From Azotobacter salinestris (GTDB taxonomy: Bacteria; Pseudomonadota; Gammaproteobacteria; Pseudomonadales; Pseudomonadaceae), in the NCBI RefSeq assembly GCF_009363155.1, contig NZ_CP045302.1:4487001-4551000 (forward strand): DNA of 64,000 nucleotides. Reading direction: 5' to 3'. Below, piece by piece: positions 7,403 to 16,914 of this stretch. The notes under the pieces were generated by a model. That model had not been told where the DNA came from and made no database searches. It worked only from the letters and a program-made list of their open reading frames with translations. Made by a program: the position numbers and the translations under genes. Every line of letters begins with the position of its first letter. Position 1 is the first letter of the stretch.

Positions 7403-9478
7403 ATGAGTTATCAGGTTCTTGCACGTAAATGGCGTCCCCGCTCGTTCCGAGAAATGGTCGGCCAGACCCATGTGCTCAAGGCACTGATCAATGCCCTCGA
7501 CAGTCAGCGCCTGCACCATGCCTATCTGTTCACCGGCACCCGCGGGGTGGGCAAGACCACGATCGCGCGGATCATCGCCAAGTGCCTGAATTGCGAGACC
7601 GGCATCAGCTCTATCCCCTGCGGACAATGTTCGGTCTGCCGTGAAATCGACGAGGGGCGTTTCGTCGATCTCATCGAGGTCGATGCTGCCAGCCGCACCA
7701 AGGTGGAGGACACCCGCGAGCTGCTCGACAACGTGCAGTACGCGCCAAGCCGTGGACGCTTCAAGGTCTACCTGATCGACGAAGTGCACATGCTTTCCAG
7801 CCACTCGTTCAACGCGCTGCTGAAGACCCTCGAGGAGCCACCGCCTCACGTCAAGTTCCTGCTGGCGACCACCGATCCGCAGAAGCTGCCTGTCACCATC
7901 CTGTCTCGCTGTCTGCAGTTCGCTCTGAAGAGTATGCCGCCAGAGCGGGTGGTCGAGCACCTGACCCACGTGCTTGGCGCGGAAGGCATTCCCTTCGAGT
8001 CGGATGCCCTCTGGTTGCTCGGTCGTGCTGCCGACGGTTCGATGCGCGATGCCATGAGCCTGACCGATCAGGCCATCGCCTTCGGCGAGGGCAGGGTGCT
8101 CGCCGCCGATGTGCGAGCCATGCTCGGAACCCTCGATCACGGTCAGGTCTATGGTGTGCTGCAGGCGCTGCTGGAGGGCGATGCCCGGGCCATGCTCGAA
8201 GCGGTGCGCCAGTTGGCCGAGCAGGGGCCGGACTGGAGCGGTGTGCTGGCGGAGCTGCTCAACGTGCTGCATCGGGTGGCCATTGCCCAGGCGCTGCCGG
8301 AGGCGGTGGACAACGGCCAGGGCGACCGCGAGCGGGTGCTGGCCCTCGCCCAGGCGCTGCCGGCCGAAGATGTGCAATTCTATTACCAGATGGGCCTGAT
8401 CGGCCGTCGCGATCTGCCGCTGGCGCCGGACCCGCGCGGTGGTTTCGAGATGGTGCTGCTGCGCATGCTGGCGTTCCGTCCGGCGGATGTCGGCGGAGCG
8501 CCCGGCAGGCCGCTAAAGGATCAGGGAATCCGCTCGGCCACGGCTGATTCCCCATCCGATCCTGTGGCAGAGACTGACTCTGCACAGTCGCCTGCCGTCT
8601 CCGCGGCTGTATCGGGCGAAAGTTCGGCCATGGCTGCTCCGGCGTTTGCCGAACCGATCGAGCCTGTATCGCCGCCAGAGCCAAGGTTGCCTGCCGGAGC
8701 TCCCGATCTGCCATGGGAGGAGCCTTCGCAGGCTGCCGGCGCTCTCGTCTCGAAGTCGGCTGCGATGCTGGTCGGTGGCATGGCCACTGCGCCTGTGGCG
8801 GAGAAAACGGAGAGGGCTCCCGAAAGTGCCGTATCGGATCAGCCGAGTCCGCCGGCTCGAGCCTCCTTGGCGTGCGAGAGGTCAACGGCTCCTGCCGCCG
8901 ATCGCGCGCCGGAAAGGATGCCTGCGCCGGTCACGGGGGAAGAGCCTCCTCCGGCGGACGATGACTATTATGAAGTGGATGCCGAGGAGGTGGATGTCGA
9001 GGCCTACGCCTACCTCGATGCCTTTCCCGTCGAGGAGCCGCTTCCGGCGAAGCCGGAGCCCGAAGCCGAGCCCGCGGTAGCGCCGGCCACCGGCCTTGCG
9101 GCCGAATGGCTCGAACTTTTCCAGCGCCTGAGACTGGCCGGCATGACAGCCAACATCGCAGCCAACTGTACCCTGGTGAAGGCCGAAGGCGACCATTGGG
9201 TGCTGCATCTGGATCCGGCGCAGGCCGCACTGTTCAACAGTACCCAGCAGCGGCGCCTGAACGAGGCTTTGAACCAGCATCATGGGCGTACGCTCAAGCT
9301 GGACATCGAATTGCGCAAGCCGGAGCAGGAAACTCCAGCCCAGGCGGCGGCACGGCGAAGGGCCGAGCGCCAGCGCCAGGCCGAGGCGTCCATTCAGGAC
9401 GATCCCCTGATCCGGCAGTTGATTCAACAGTTCGCCGCGGTGATCCGCGACGGCACCATCGAACCCCTGAATACCTGA
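7403..9478 (+). CDS. dnaX: DNA polymerase III subunit tau (clamp loader)
   Basis: 691-residue clamp-loader ATPase that loads the beta clamp and couples polymerase to helicase. From the ATG at 7403 ([15 protein letters not shown], the family start) it shows Walker A GTRGVGKT at 45-52, a Zn-binding cysteine set at 61, 64, 73, 76 and 79, Walker B LIDEVHM at about 124-130, and sensor 1 [18 protein letters not shown]. The middle (about 370-560) is a long Pro/Ala/Glu-rich linker, and the C-terminus carries the tau-specific polymerase-binding domain. I see no A-AAA-AAG slippery heptamer, so gamma is not obviously made by the E. coli frameshift. Followed 10 nt later by ybaB. Confidence 0.97.
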   Translation: MSYQVLARKWRPRSFREMVGQTHVLKALINALDSQRLHHAYLFTGTRGVGKTTIARIIAKCLNCETGISSIPCGQCSVCREIDEGRFVDLIEVDAASRTKVEDTRELLDNVQYAPSRGRFKVYLIDEVHMLSSHSFNALLKTLEEPPPHVKFLLATTDPQKLPVTILSRCLQFALKSMPPERVVEHLTHVLGAEGIPFESDALWLLGRAADGSMRDAMSLTDQAIAFGEGRVLAADVRAMLGTLDHGQVYGVLQALLEGDARAMLEAVRQLAEQGPDWSGVLAELLNVLHRVAIAQALPEAVDNGQGDRERVLALAQALPAEDVQFYYQMGLIGRRDLPLAPDPRGGFEMVLLRMLAFRPADVGGAPGRPLKDQGIRSATADSPSDPVAETDSAQSPAVSAAVSGESSAMAAPAFAEPIEPVSPPEPRLPAGAPDLPWEEPSQAAGALVSKSAAMLVGGMATAPVAEKTERAPESAVSDQPSPPARASLACERSTAPAADRAPERMPAPVTGEEPPPADDDYYEVDAEEVDVEAYAYLDAFPVEEPLPAKPEPEAEPAVAPATGLAAEWLELFQRLRLAGMTANIAANCTLVKAEGDHWVLHLDPAQAALFNSTQQRRLNEALNQHHGRTLKLDIELRKPEQETPAQAAARRRAERQRQAEASIQDDPLIRQLIQQFAAVIRDGTIEPLNT

Positions 9479-9488
9479 GGTGATTCCC

Positions 9489-9815
9489 ATGATGAAAGGT
9501 GGCATGGCCGGCCTGATGAAGCAGGCCCAGCTGATGCAGGAAAAGATGCAGAAGATGCAGGAAGAGCTGGCCAACGCCGAGGTGACCGGTCAGTCCGGGG
9601 CCGGCCTGGTGAGCGTGGTGATGACGGGGCGTCACGATGTCCGGCGCGTAACCCTGGACGATAGCCTGATGCAGGAGGACAAGGAGGTTCTCGAGGACCT
9701 GATCGCCGCTGCCGTCAACGATGCGGTACGCAAGATCGAGCAGAACAATCAGGAAAAGATGGCCGGGATGACCGCCGGCATGGGCTTGCCGCCCGGCTTC
9801 AAGATGCCGCTCTAA
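9489..9815 (+). CDS. ybaB: YbaB/EbfC nucleoid-associated protein
   Basis: 108-residue DNA-binding protein that forms dimers on the nucleoid. It opens [14 protein letters not shown] with a long amphipathic helix ([19 protein letters not shown]), followed by the beta-sheet [20 protein letters not shown] and the tail [10 protein letters not shown], all standard for the family. GAGGTGATTCCC provides the ribosome-binding site for the ATG at 9489. It sits in the conserved dnaX-ybaB-recR order, only 10 nt after dnaX, suggesting cotranscription. Confidence 0.96.
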   Translation: MMKGGMAGLMKQAQLMQEKMQKMQEELANAEVTGQSGAGLVSVVMTGRHDVRRVTLDDSLMQEDKEVLEDLIAAAVNDAVRKIEQNNQEKMAGMTAGMGLPPGFKMPL

Positions 9816-9930
9816 GCATTTCCCGGGTTTTTCCCGCGCCGGCCCCTCCCGCTTGCGGGGGAGGGTGCCGACTGGTCGCCGTTCTTGCGTGCGATCTATC
9901 CTGCTGTCCTGCCCTCCGGTCCGTTCGCCC

Positions 9931-10530
9931 ATGAGCTTCAGTCCGCTGATCCGACAACTCATCGACGCCCTGCGCATCCTTCCCGGTGTGGGGCAGAAAA
10001 CCGCCCAGCGCATGGCCCTGCATCTGCTCGAGCGCGATCGCAGTGGCGGCGTGCGTCTGGCCCAGACGCTCACCCAGGCGCTCGAGCGTGTCGGTCACTG
10101 CCGACAGTGCCGTACCCTGAGCGAGGACGAACTCTGCCCGCAATGCGCCGATCCGCATCGCGACGATTCCCTGCTCTGTGTGGTGCAGGGACCGATGGAC
10201 GTGTTCGCCATCGAGCAGACCGGTTATCGGGGCCGCTACTTCGTGCTCAAGGGGCATCTGTCTCCCCTGGATGGTCTCGGTCCGGAAGCCATCGGTATTC
10301 CCGAGCTGTTGATGCGGATCGAGCTGGGAGTCTTCGCAGAGGTGATCATCGCCACCAACCCGACGGTGGAGGGCGAGGCCACGGCCCATTATATCGCCCA
10401 GATGCTGGCGTCCGGAGGTGTCATGGTTTCCCGCATCGCCCATGGCGTGCCGCTGGGCGGCGAGCTGGAACTGGTGGATGGCGGCACTCTGAGTCACGCT
10501 CTGGCCGGACGCAAGCCGATCAGCCTGTGA
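9931..10530 (+). CDS. recR: Recombination mediator protein RecR
   Basis: 199-residue member of the RecFOR pathway that loads RecA at gaps. From the ATG at 9931 ([20 protein letters not shown]) it shows the N-terminal helix-hairpin-helix ([17 protein letters not shown]), a four-Cys zinc finger (C57, C60, C69, C72) and a TOPRIM domain including [18 protein letters not shown] and the terminal [11 protein letters not shown]. Length is typical. Third gene of the dnaX operon; 115 nt separate it from ybaB. Confidence 0.97.
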   Translation: MSFSPLIRQLIDALRILPGVGQKTAQRMALHLLERDRSGGVRLAQTLTQALERVGHCRQCRTLSEDELCPQCADPHRDDSLLCVVQGPMDVFAIEQTGYRGRYFVLKGHLSPLDGLGPEAIGIPELLMRIELGVFAEVIIATNPTVEGEATAHYIAQMLASGGVMVSRIAHGVPLGGELELVDGGTLSHALAGRKPISL

Positions 10531-10589
10531 GCCTGGTTGTGCGCCGAGTGATTCGATGGCAGGAGAGGACGGGGGAAGGGGAAAAGCGA

Positions 10590-10609
10590 AAGGCCCCTCG
10601 CGGGGCCTT
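10590..10609. terminator. Bidirectional stem between recR and the cyd operon
   Basis: AAGGCCCC-TCGC-GGGGCCTT forms a perfect 8-bp stem in the 91-nt gap between two convergent operons. Read on the minus strand it is followed by TCGCTTTTCCCC, so it may end the cyd transcript; on the plus strand the T-tract is poor. Confidence 0.55.
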
Positions 10610-10621
10610 CCTGGCAGGGCA

Positions 10622-10930
10622 TCAACCCATCTGCACCTGGTACAGAATCGCGTAACCCAACCCCATCAGCACCCAGCCACCCACGGGGTGGAACAGGATG
10701 CGCCAGACCAGGCCGCGCGGATCGAAGCCGACACCGTGAATGAAGCCGCTGGAGATCCCCAGCATTACCAGCATCAGCATGCTGTGGCTGTACCCGGCCT
10801 CGGGATCGACGATCAGCGATGGATGAATCAGAAATATCAGCGTGATCGGCGTGGCCAGAAGCAGCGACAGGATGCGGAGCGGGCGTCGCTGCAGGAGCTG
10901 CTTTTCACTCGTCACCCGCCGGACCCTCAT
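10622..10930 (-). CDS. ybgE: Cyd operon protein YbgE
   Basis: 102-residue small inner-membrane protein of the YbgE family, encoded with cytochrome bd oxidases; its exact role is unsettled. The sequence has RPLRILSLLLATPITLIFLI as the first hydrophobic segment, a second around HSMLMLVMLGISSG, the family signature FIHGVGFDPRG, and a last helix VGGWVLMGLGYAILYQ. The start at 10930 overlaps the end of cydX by 26 nt, so translation is probably coupled. Last gene of the cydP-A-B-X-ybgE operon. Confidence 0.85.
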   Translation of the reverse strand: MRVRRVTSEKQLLQRRPLRILSLLLATPITLIFLIHPSLIVDPEAGYSHSMLMLVMLGISSGFIHGVGFDPRGLVWRILFHPVGGWVLMGLGYAILYQVQMG

Positions 10931-11021
10931 CCATTTTCATGGTGGTTTCCAGCCACAGGGCGTTGATGACTCCGAAGCCACAGGCCAGCAGGATGCCGAG
11001 AATCCAACTGAAGTACCACAT
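10905..11021 (-). CDS. cydX: Cytochrome bd oxidase small subunit CydX
   Basis: 38-residue single-pass subunit that stabilises the haem d site of CydAB. It begins MWYFSWILGILLACGFGVIN, matching the CydX pattern, with a charged tail ending DEGPAGDE. AGGAGGCAAC precedes the ATG at 11021. It lies 74 nt after cydB and overlaps ybgE by 26 nt. Confidence 0.92.
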   Translation of the reverse strand: MWYFSWILGILLACGFGVINALWLETTMKMDEGPAGDE

Positions 11022-11095
11022 GTTGCCTCCTAGGCCCGCCATGGGGCGGGCGAACTCGATGGGGATGGCGCGGACAGGGTCCGCGCCGGTTTCAA

Positions 11096-12235
11096 TCAGT
11101 ACAGGCCGTGAGGGTTGGCCTCGATGGTCTGGTCGTTCAGCTTGCCCCACATGCGCCAGTAGCACCACAGGGTGTAGCCCAGGATGATCGGCACGAAGAT
11201 GATCGCGGCGATCAGCATGATCCCCAGAGTCTTGTGGCTGGACACGGCATCCCACACGGTCAGGCTGGAGACCGGGTCGATGGCCGACGGCATCACGAAC
11301 GGGAACAGGGCGAAGCCTGCGGTGAGGATGGCGCCGACGATCGCCAGGCTGGTGCCCAGGAAGGCCATGCCATTGCGCTTGGTCTGCGCGCCCATCAGGG
11401 CCAGCGCGCCGCCAACCAGGCCCAGCAGCGGAGCGAACTGGGTGAGGGGGTAGCGTACATAGTTGGCCTGCCAGCCGCTGTTATCCAGGGTGACCTGCTT
11501 GGTCAGCGGATTCAGAGCCGCGTTGGGATCGAAGTTGTCGACCAGATTCATGCCGTCGATGCCCAGCAGCAGCCAGATGCCGCAGATGAAGAAGCCGCCC
11601 AGGAACACCAGCGCGCACAGGCGGGTAGCCTTGCAGGAGCGCTCGTACAGTTCGCCTTCGGTGCGCAGCATCAGCCAGGAACCGCCGTGGGCGCTGAGCA
11701 TGCTCAGGCTCACGATGCCGGCCAGCAGGGCGAAGGGGTGCAGCAGGGAGAAGAAGGAGCCTTCGAAGTGGGAGCGCATCGTCTCGTCGAAGCGGAACGG
11801 CAGGCCCAGGAACAGGTTGCCGAACGCTACCCCGAACAGCAGGGCGGGCAGTGCGCCACCGGCGAACAGAGCCCAGTCCCAGATGTCGCGCCACTTCTTG
11901 TTTTCCAGCTTGCTGCGGTAGTCGAAGCCTACCGGGCGGCAGAACAGACCGAAGAGCACCAGCAGCAGGGCCCAGTACATGCCGGAGAAGGCCGTGGCGT
12001 AGACCAGCGGCCAGGCGGCGAACAGGGCGCCACCGGCGGTGATGAACCACACCTGGTTGCCGTCCCAGTGGGGGGCGATGGTGTTGATCGCGACGCGGCG
12101 CTCGTTGTCGGTCTTGGCGACGAAGGGCATGATCGCCATCGCGCCCATGTCGAAGCCATCGGTCAGGGCGAAGCCGATCAGCAGCACACCGATCAAGCCC
12201 CACCAGATCAATTTCAGTGTTTCGTAATCAAACAT
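11096..12235 (-). CDS. cydB: Cytochrome bd ubiquinol oxidase subunit II
   Basis: 379-residue integral membrane subunit of the bd quinol oxidase. From the ATG at 12235 (MFDYETLKLIWWGLIGVLL) it shows the family motifs GFALTDGFDMGAM, PHWDGNQVWFITAGGALFAAWP and RPVGFDYRSK, and about nine hydrophobic helices. The length is that of E. coli CydB (379). It starts 10 nt after cydA. In Azotobacter vinelandii cytochrome bd is known to protect nitrogenase by fast respiration; that role here is inferred from the genus guess. Confidence 0.96.
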   Translation of the reverse strand: MFDYETLKLIWWGLIGVLLIGFALTDGFDMGAMAIMPFVAKTDNERRVAINTIAPHWDGNQVWFITAGGALFAAWPLVYATAFSGMYWALLLVLFGLFCRPVGFDYRSKLENKKWRDIWDWALFAGGALPALLFGVAFGNLFLGLPFRFDETMRSHFEGSFFSLLHPFALLAGIVSLSMLSAHGGSWLMLRTEGELYERSCKATRLCALVFLGGFFICGIWLLLGIDGMNLVDNFDPNAALNPLTKQVTLDNSGWQANYVRYPLTQFAPLLGLVGGALALMGAQTKRNGMAFLGTSLAIVGAILTAGFALFPFVMPSAIDPVSSLTVWDAVSSHKTLGIMLIAAIIFVPIILGYTLWCYWRMWGKLNDQTIEANPHGLY

Positions 12236-12245
12236 GGCGTTTTCC

Positions 12246-13859
12246 TTAGGCGCTGACTGGTTGTTGGGGTTCCGTCTGGCTCGGGCTGGCATGCTTGTGA
12301 GCCGACTGCTCGAGCTGCTCGAAGTGATAGCGGCCGGTATGCAGGCTGGACGGGCCAAGGCGAGCAAAGCGGATCATCAGATACATCTCGACTACCAGCA
12401 GCAGGGTGTAGAACGCGATCAGAGCCAGCAGCGAGCCCCAGAGATCAGCACTAGTCAGGCTGGAGGCGGAGAGGTGGGTGGGCAGGACGCCACCGATGGT
12501 CCAGGGCTGGCGGCCATGCTCGGCCACAAACCAGCCGGTCTGGGTGGCAATCCACGGCAGCGGCAGGCTGTACAGGGCGAACTTGAGCAGCCAAGGCTTG
12601 GATTCCTCGTTCTTGCGAGCCGAGGCCCAGAAGGCGCAGGCGAACAGAACAAGCATCACAAAGCCGGAGCCGACCATGGCGCGGAAGCTCCAGAACATGC
12701 TGGGCACGTGGGGAATGGTGTCCTTGGCAGCTTGCTTGATCTGCTCTTCGGAGGCATCGACCACGTTCGGGGTGTACTTCTTCAGCAGCAGACCGTAGCC
12801 GAGATCATCCTTGACTTCGTTGAAGGCTGCGATCTTTTCCGGGCTCTTGTCGCCGGCACGGATTTCTTCCAGCAGGCCGTAGGCAATCATGCCGTTGCGG
12901 ATGCGGGCTTCGCTCTCGATGACCAGATCCTTGATACCAGTGACCTGCTCATCCAGCGAGCGAGTGGCGATGATACCCAGGGCGAAGGGAATCCGGACCG
13001 CAAAGTCGGTGCGCTGCTCTTCCTCGTTCGGGAAGCCGAACAGGGTGAAGCTGGCCGGTGCAGGATGGGTTTCCCATTCGGCTTCGATGGCGGCAAGCTT
13101 GGTCTTCTGCACTTCGCCGACTTCGTAGCCGGATTCGTCACCGAGCACGATTACCGAGAGAATGGAGGCCATACCGAAGGCGGAGGCGATGGCGAAGGAA
13201 CGACGTGCAAAGCCCAGATCGCGTTTTTTCAGCAGGTAGTAGCTGGAGATGGCCAGTACGAACACGGCGCCGGTTACATAGCCGGAAGCGACGGTGTGAA
13301 CGAACTTGACCTGGGCGACCGGGTTGAGGAGCAGGGCACCGAAGTCCACCAGTTCCATCCGCATGGTTTCGAAGTTGAACTCCGCGCCAACCGGATGCTG
13401 CATCCAGCCGTTGGCCACCAGAATCCACAGGGCCGACAGGTTGGAGCCGAGTGCCACCAGCCAGGTCACCGCCAGGTGCTGCACTTTCGACAGGCGATCC
13501 CAGCCGAAGAAGAACAGGCCGATGAAGGTGGACTCCAGGAAGAAGGCCATCAGACCCTCGATGGCCAGCGGCGCACCGAAGATGTCACCCACGTAGTGGG
13601 AGTAGTAGGCCCAGTTGGTGCCGAACTGGAATTCCATGGTCAAACCGGTGGTGACGCCGAGAGCGAAGTTGATACCGAACAACTTGCCCCAGAACTTCAC
13701 CATGTCCTTGTAGACCTGCTTGCCGGTCATTACATAGACCGACTCCATGATGGCGAGCAGGAAAGTCATCCCTAGGGTCAATGGTACGAATAGGAAGTGA
13801 TACAGCGCCGTCATGGCGAACTGCAGACGCGATAGGTCTACGACGGATTCCGAGATCAT
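12246..13859 (-). CDS. cydA: Cytochrome bd ubiquinol oxidase subunit I (long Q-loop)
   Basis: 537-residue haem-bearing subunit that oxidises ubiquinol and reduces oxygen without pumping protons. Axial ligand candidates are H21 ([11 protein letters not shown]), the His in [11 protein letters not shown] and the Met in FRAMVGSGF. The long Q-loop is present ([16 protein letters not shown], then [14 protein letters not shown] and [15 protein letters not shown]), as is the signature [12 protein letters not shown]. It is therefore the E. coli-type bd enzyme rather than a CIO-type short-loop oxidase. Start and cydP stop share a base (TGATG). Confidence 0.97.
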   Translation of the reverse strand: MISESVVDLSRLQFAMTALYHFLFVPLTLGMTFLLAIMESVYVMTGKQVYKDMVKFWGKLFGINFALGVTTGLTMEFQFGTNWAYYSHYVGDIFGAPLAIEGLMAFFLESTFIGLFFFGWDRLSKVQHLAVTWLVALGSNLSALWILVANGWMQHPVGAEFNFETMRMELVDFGALLLNPVAQVKFVHTVASGYVTGAVFVLAISSYYLLKKRDLGFARRSFAIASAFGMASILSVIVLGDESGYEVGEVQKTKLAAIEAEWETHPAPASFTLFGFPNEEEQRTDFAVRIPFALGIIATRSLDEQVTGIKDLVIESEARIRNGMIAYGLLEEIRAGDKSPEKIAAFNEVKDDLGYGLLLKKYTPNVVDASEEQIKQAAKDTIPHVPSMFWSFRAMVGSGFVMLVLFACAFWASARKNEESKPWLLKFALYSLPLPWIATQTGWFVAEHGRQPWTIGGVLPTHLSASSLTSADLWGSLLALIAFYTLLLVVEMYLMIRFARLGPSSLHTGRYHFEQLEQSAHKHASPSQTEPQQPVSA

Positions 13860-14071
13860 CAGGGACTCTCCTCGGTCGGGGATTGATCTTGTGCTGCCAC
13901 ACTGCCAAACAGTCGCTCGCTGACTTTCTCGGTACCGTTTTCAGGCACCGTCGGTTCTGTGAACCAAAGTGCCTTGATACCGAGAATTACGCTCAGCTTG
14001 ATCGTCAGGATGACAACGAGCTCCCGAACCAGAGGAATACGCCAAGGCGAAGATTTGGATGGTTGAGACAT
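13859..14071 (-). CDS. cydP: Putative cytochrome oxidase small subunit CydP
   Basis: 70 residues from the ATG at 14071 ([20 protein letters not shown]). One hydrophobic helix ([19 protein letters not shown]) follows an R-E-L motif, and a polar tail ends the protein, as in CydP-family proteins encoded beside bd oxidases. An upstream TTG would add ten residues. Its stop overlaps the cydA start by one base. First gene of the operon, directly downstream of two FNR-type boxes. Confidence 0.75.
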   Translation of the reverse strand: MSQPSKSSPWRIPLVRELVVILTIKLSVILGIKALWFTEPTVPENGTEKVSERLFGSVAAQDQSPTEESP

Positions 14072-14124
14072 GTGGGCAGCTCCAAAAGGCTGGATGGCCA
14101 ACGGTCGACGGGGGAAGGCGACCG

Positions 14125-14138
14125 TTGATCCAGGTCAA
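14125..14138. promoter_or_regulatory. FNR/ANR/CydR box 1
   Basis: TTGATCCAGGTCAA fits TTGAT-N4-ATCAA with one mismatch. Its centre is about 60 nt upstream of the cydP ATG. CydR is known to repress cydAB in A. vinelandii, so this is a probable operator. Confidence 0.8.
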
Positions 14139-14174
14139 ATAAATCAAGATTCACTGTTGGTCGGTAGTGACCAA

Positions 14175-14188
14175 TTGACGCAGGTCAA
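14175..14188. promoter_or_regulatory. FNR/ANR/CydR box 2
   Basis: TTGACGCAGGTCAA is a second, near-consensus FNR-type dyad, centred 50 nt upstream of box 1. The pair supports cooperative control of the cyd operon by the neighbouring cydR product. Confidence 0.75.
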
Positions 14189-14361
14189 TGAAGCCTGCCC
14201 GTTTTTGCTGCTTGGGAGAGGTCTTGCGGAGGGGGAAGGCAGGGCGATCGAGTGTTATAAGTATATGATATTTAACAAAAATGTCTTGTATTGACTTTTT
14301 GGTACTGACGTGCCCCTAAGTCTTTGGTAGGGGGTGTCATAAGGGCGAAATAATGGCCTTC

Positions 14362-14381
14362 GCCTGCGCATATGCGCAGGC
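14362..14381. repeat. Perfect 20-bp palindrome between cydR and the cyd operon
   Basis: GCCTGCGCATATGCGCAGGC is fully self-complementary. It lies in the 14189-14578 gap, which otherwise holds an AT-rich stretch (about 14256-14310) with a possible minus-strand -10 (TATACT) and no convincing gene. With no loop it looks more like a dimeric protein operator than a terminator. Confidence 0.6.
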
Positions 14382-14549
14382 TGCGGTCGCAGCGTGCAGG
14401 AAATGTCCCCAGTACGCGGCGGAGAGCATCTCGGCTGCGAGTTGTCTGCTGGGTCGGAGAGAGGTACGCCTTGGTGGCGAAGACGGTAGCGTTGCGGTGA
14501 GGGAGGGGCCCCAATGCGCTCAAGTCGCTGCTGCAAAGGGGCTGAAGCG

Positions 14550-14570
14550 GGGCGCCTTCTGATGGCGCCC
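14550..14570 (-). terminator. Stem-loop just after cydR
   Basis: GGGCGCC (14550-14556) pairs with GGCGCCC (14564-14570), starting 9 nt past the cydR stop. There is no U-tract, so it would be a weak or Rho-assisted terminator. Confidence 0.4.
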
Positions 14571-14578
14571 GACGCAGG

Positions 14579-15313
14579 TCAGGCTTCCATGTTGCCGCCT
14601 GCCAGGGAGCATAGTTCGACGGGGTTGAGGATGGTCACTTCCTTGCCTTCGGCGGCAATCAGCTCGTTCTGCTGGAAGCGGCTGAACACGCGGGACACGG
14701 TTTCAACGGCCAGGCCCAGATAATTGCCGATCTCGTTGCGCGACATTGCCAAGCGGAAGTGGTTGGCAGAGAAGCCGCGTGCCCGGAAACGCGAGGACAG
14801 GTTGATCAGGAAGGTGGCAATGCGCTCGTCGGCAGTTTTCTTCGACAGCAGCAGCATCATCTGCTGGTCGTCGCGGATTTCACGGCTCATGACCCGCATC
14901 AGCTGTCGCCGCAGCTGGGGCAGCTGCAGGGCGAGCTCGTCCAGCCGCTCGAAGGGGATCTCGCAGACCGAGGTGGTTTCCAGTGCCTGTGCGGAAACCG
15001 GGCAGCTGTCGCTGTCCATGCCGGAAAGACCGACGAGTTCGCTGGGCAGGTGGAAGCCGGTGATCTGCTCCTCGCCATTGTCGCTGACGCTGAAGGTCTT
15101 GAGAGAGCCCGAGCGTACGGCGAACACCGAGCCGAAGGCATCACCTTGGCGAAAGAGGAATTCGCCCTTTTTGATCGGCTTGCCGCGCTTGACGATTTCG
15201 TTCAAGGCGTCGATATCCTCGAAGTTGAGCGAAATCGGTAGGCACAAGGCCGCCAGACTGCACTCCTGACAGCGGATATGATGCACGGGGCGTACCTTGG
15301 ATTTATCCGACAT
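14579..15313 (-). CDS. cydR: FNR/ANR-family oxygen-sensing regulator CydR
   Basis: 244-residue CRP/FNR-family regulator with a [4Fe-4S] sensor. From the ATG at 15313 ([18 protein letters not shown]) the cluster ligands are C15, C18, C24 and C104. The cNMP-like domain contains [20 protein letters not shown], and the C-terminal HTH reads [20 protein letters not shown], with the E--SR recognition residues of FNR. It is very close to Pseudomonas ANR. Placement directly upstream of cydAB is that described for A. vinelandii cydR. Likely targets in the window are cydP-ybgE, hemN and perhaps ccoN. An alternative symbol is anr/fnr. Confidence 0.93.
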   Translation of the reverse strand: MSDKSKVRPVHHIRCQECSLAALCLPISLNFEDIDALNEIVKRGKPIKKGEFLFRQGDAFGSVFAVRSGSLKTFSVSDNGEEQITGFHLPSELVGLSGMDSDSCPVSAQALETTSVCEIPFERLDELALQLPQLRRQLMRVMSREIRDDQQMMLLLSKKTADERIATFLINLSSRFRARGFSANHFRLAMSRNEIGNYLGLAVETVSRVFSRFQQNELIAAEGKEVTILNPVELCSLAGGNMEA

Positions 15314-15421
15314 AAGCAACTTTCTCTTACTTGTGATGCGCTTTGACGGAGGATAATACCCCAGGCTTCAGTCAACTGACAAAAAGTCTTAACCCGGAGA
15401 AACCCTCATCTTCGAGGCACC

Positions 15422-15452
15422 GCGCCGGAAGGTCTGCATGGCTTTCCGGCGC
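15422..15452 (-). terminator. Stem-loop downstream of hemN
   Basis: GCGCCGGAA (15422-15430) pairs with TTCCGGCGC (15444-15452), 9 bp, 9 nt past the hemN stop. No strong U-tract follows on the minus strand. Confidence 0.45.
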
Positions 15453-15460
15453 GCTGCGAG

Positions 15461-16837
15461 TCAGATGATACGGGAGAAGCGCTGGCGATTGTGTTCGACC
15501 AGATAATAGTCGAAAAGCATGCAGATCGAGCGAACGAGCAGGCGTCCGGCAGGCAGGACCTCGATGCCTTGCGGAGTCAGATCGATCAGTCCGTCGCGAG
15601 TCATGCTCTGCAATTGAGGCCAGACATCTGCGAAGTAGTCCCGGAAGACAATGCCGAACTGTTGCTCGATGCTGGTGAATTCCAGCTGGAAGTCGCAGAT
15701 GAGCTTCTGGATGACCGCGCGGCGAATCCGGTCGTCGCCATTGCATTGCAGGCCGCGGGCGGTCGGCAGCTGATCGTTGTCGAGGCGACTCTGGTAGGTG
15801 TCGATGTCGCTCTCGTTCTGGCTGTAGAGATCGCCGATCTGGCTGATGGAGGAAACGCCCAGCCCGATCAGGTCGCAATGACCGTGCGTGGTGTAGCCCT
15901 GGAAGTTGCGTTGCAGCCTGCCATCTTCCTGGGCAATCGACAGCTCGTCGTCGGGGAGGGCGAAGTGATCCATGCCGATGTACTGGTAGCCGGCGGCGGC
16001 GAGTTGCTCGATGCTGTTGTGCAGCATGGTCAGCTTGTCGGCGGGTGCCGGCAGGTCGGCAGCGCTGATTCGCCGCTGCGGCTTGAAGCGCTCCGGCAGG
16101 TGGGCGTAATTGAATACCGACAACCGGTCGGGTTGCAGGGCGATGATCTCTTCGACGGTACGGGCGAAGGTTTCCGGCGTCTGCCTGGGCAGGCCATAGA
16201 TGAGATCGACGTTGATCGAGCGGAACCCCAGGGTCCGGGCGGCCTCGACGATGGCGCTGGTTTCCTCCAGGCTCTGCAGACGGTTCACTGCGCGCTGGAC
16301 GCCGGGGTCGAGATCCTGCACACCGAGACTGATGCGGTTGAAGCCCAGCTCGCGGAGCAGTCCCATGGTCGACCAATCCGCTTCCCGAGGATCGATCTCG
16401 ATGCTGAAGTCGCCTTTCTCGGCAAAATTGAAGCGCTGACGGAGGAGCTCCATCAACTGCTGCAGTTCACCGTGACTGAGGAAGGTCGGTGTGCCGCCGC
16501 CCAGATGCAGTTGCTCGACCTGCTGTTGTGGCGAAAGGTGACGGCTGATGATGTCGATTTCCTTTTCCAGCCGCTCGAGGTAGGGCTGGGCGCGGCCGCG
16601 ATCCTTGGTGATGACCTTGTTGCAGGCGCAGTAATAGCAGACGTGGGCGCAGAACGGGATGTGTATGTAGATCGACAGCGGACGCTTGGCCTGGCGGCTT
16701 TCGCGCAGTGCGTTGAGCAGCTTGAAGGAGCCCACGCCAGGCTGGAACTGCACTGCCGTGGGGTATGAGGTATAGCGCGGACCCGCCTGATCGTAGCGAC
16801 GGATCAGGTTGGTATCCCATTTGATCGGAGCAGGCAT
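15461..16837 (-). CDS. hemN: Oxygen-independent coproporphyrinogen III oxidase
   Basis: 458-residue radical-SAM enzyme that decarboxylates coproporphyrinogen III to protoporphyrinogen IX when oxygen is low. From the ATG at 16837 (MPAPIKWDTNLIRRYDQAGPRYTSYPTA, a family start) it carries the cluster motif CAHVCYYCACN (CxxxCxxC), GGGTPTFL and GVQDLDPGVQRAVNR, plus the C-terminal HemN domain. Length matches E. coli HemN (457). A perfect ANR box lies 64-77 nt upstream of the start. It provides haem under the conditions in which the bd and cbb3 oxidases are used. Confidence 0.96.
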   Translation of the reverse strand: MPAPIKWDTNLIRRYDQAGPRYTSYPTAVQFQPGVGSFKLLNALRESRQAKRPLSIYIHIPFCAHVCYYCACNKVITKDRGRAQPYLERLEKEIDIISRHLSPQQQVEQLHLGGGTPTFLSHGELQQLMELLRQRFNFAEKGDFSIEIDPREADWSTMGLLRELGFNRISLGVQDLDPGVQRAVNRLQSLEETSAIVEAARTLGFRSINVDLIYGLPRQTPETFARTVEEIIALQPDRLSVFNYAHLPERFKPQRRISAADLPAPADKLTMLHNSIEQLAAAGYQYIGMDHFALPDDELSIAQEDGRLQRNFQGYTTHGHCDLIGLGVSSISQIGDLYSQNESDIDTYQSRLDNDQLPTARGLQCNGDDRIRRAVIQKLICDFQLEFTSIEQQFGIVFRDYFADVWPQLQSMTRDGLIDLTPQGIEVLPAGRLLVRSICMLFDYYLVEHNRQRFSRII

Positions 16838-16900
16838 AGGGGGTATTCCGGTATGGGCAGGCTGTGGGGGAAGTCTAAAAGAACGCTCTCGGAAAGCACC

Positions 16901-16914
16901 TTGATTTGTATCAA
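16901..16914. promoter_or_regulatory. Perfect FNR/ANR box upstream of hemN
   Basis: TTGATTTGTATCAA matches TTGAT-N4-ATCAA exactly. It ends at the stop codon of the TauE/SafE-type gene and lies 64-77 nt before the hemN ATG, consistent with activation of hemN by the CydR/ANR protein. Confidence 0.85.

Noticed and set aside
7403-9478. Programmed frameshift site for gamma in dnaX
   Set aside because: No A-AAA-AAG type heptamer was seen, so a gamma product by the E. coli mechanism is not claimed.
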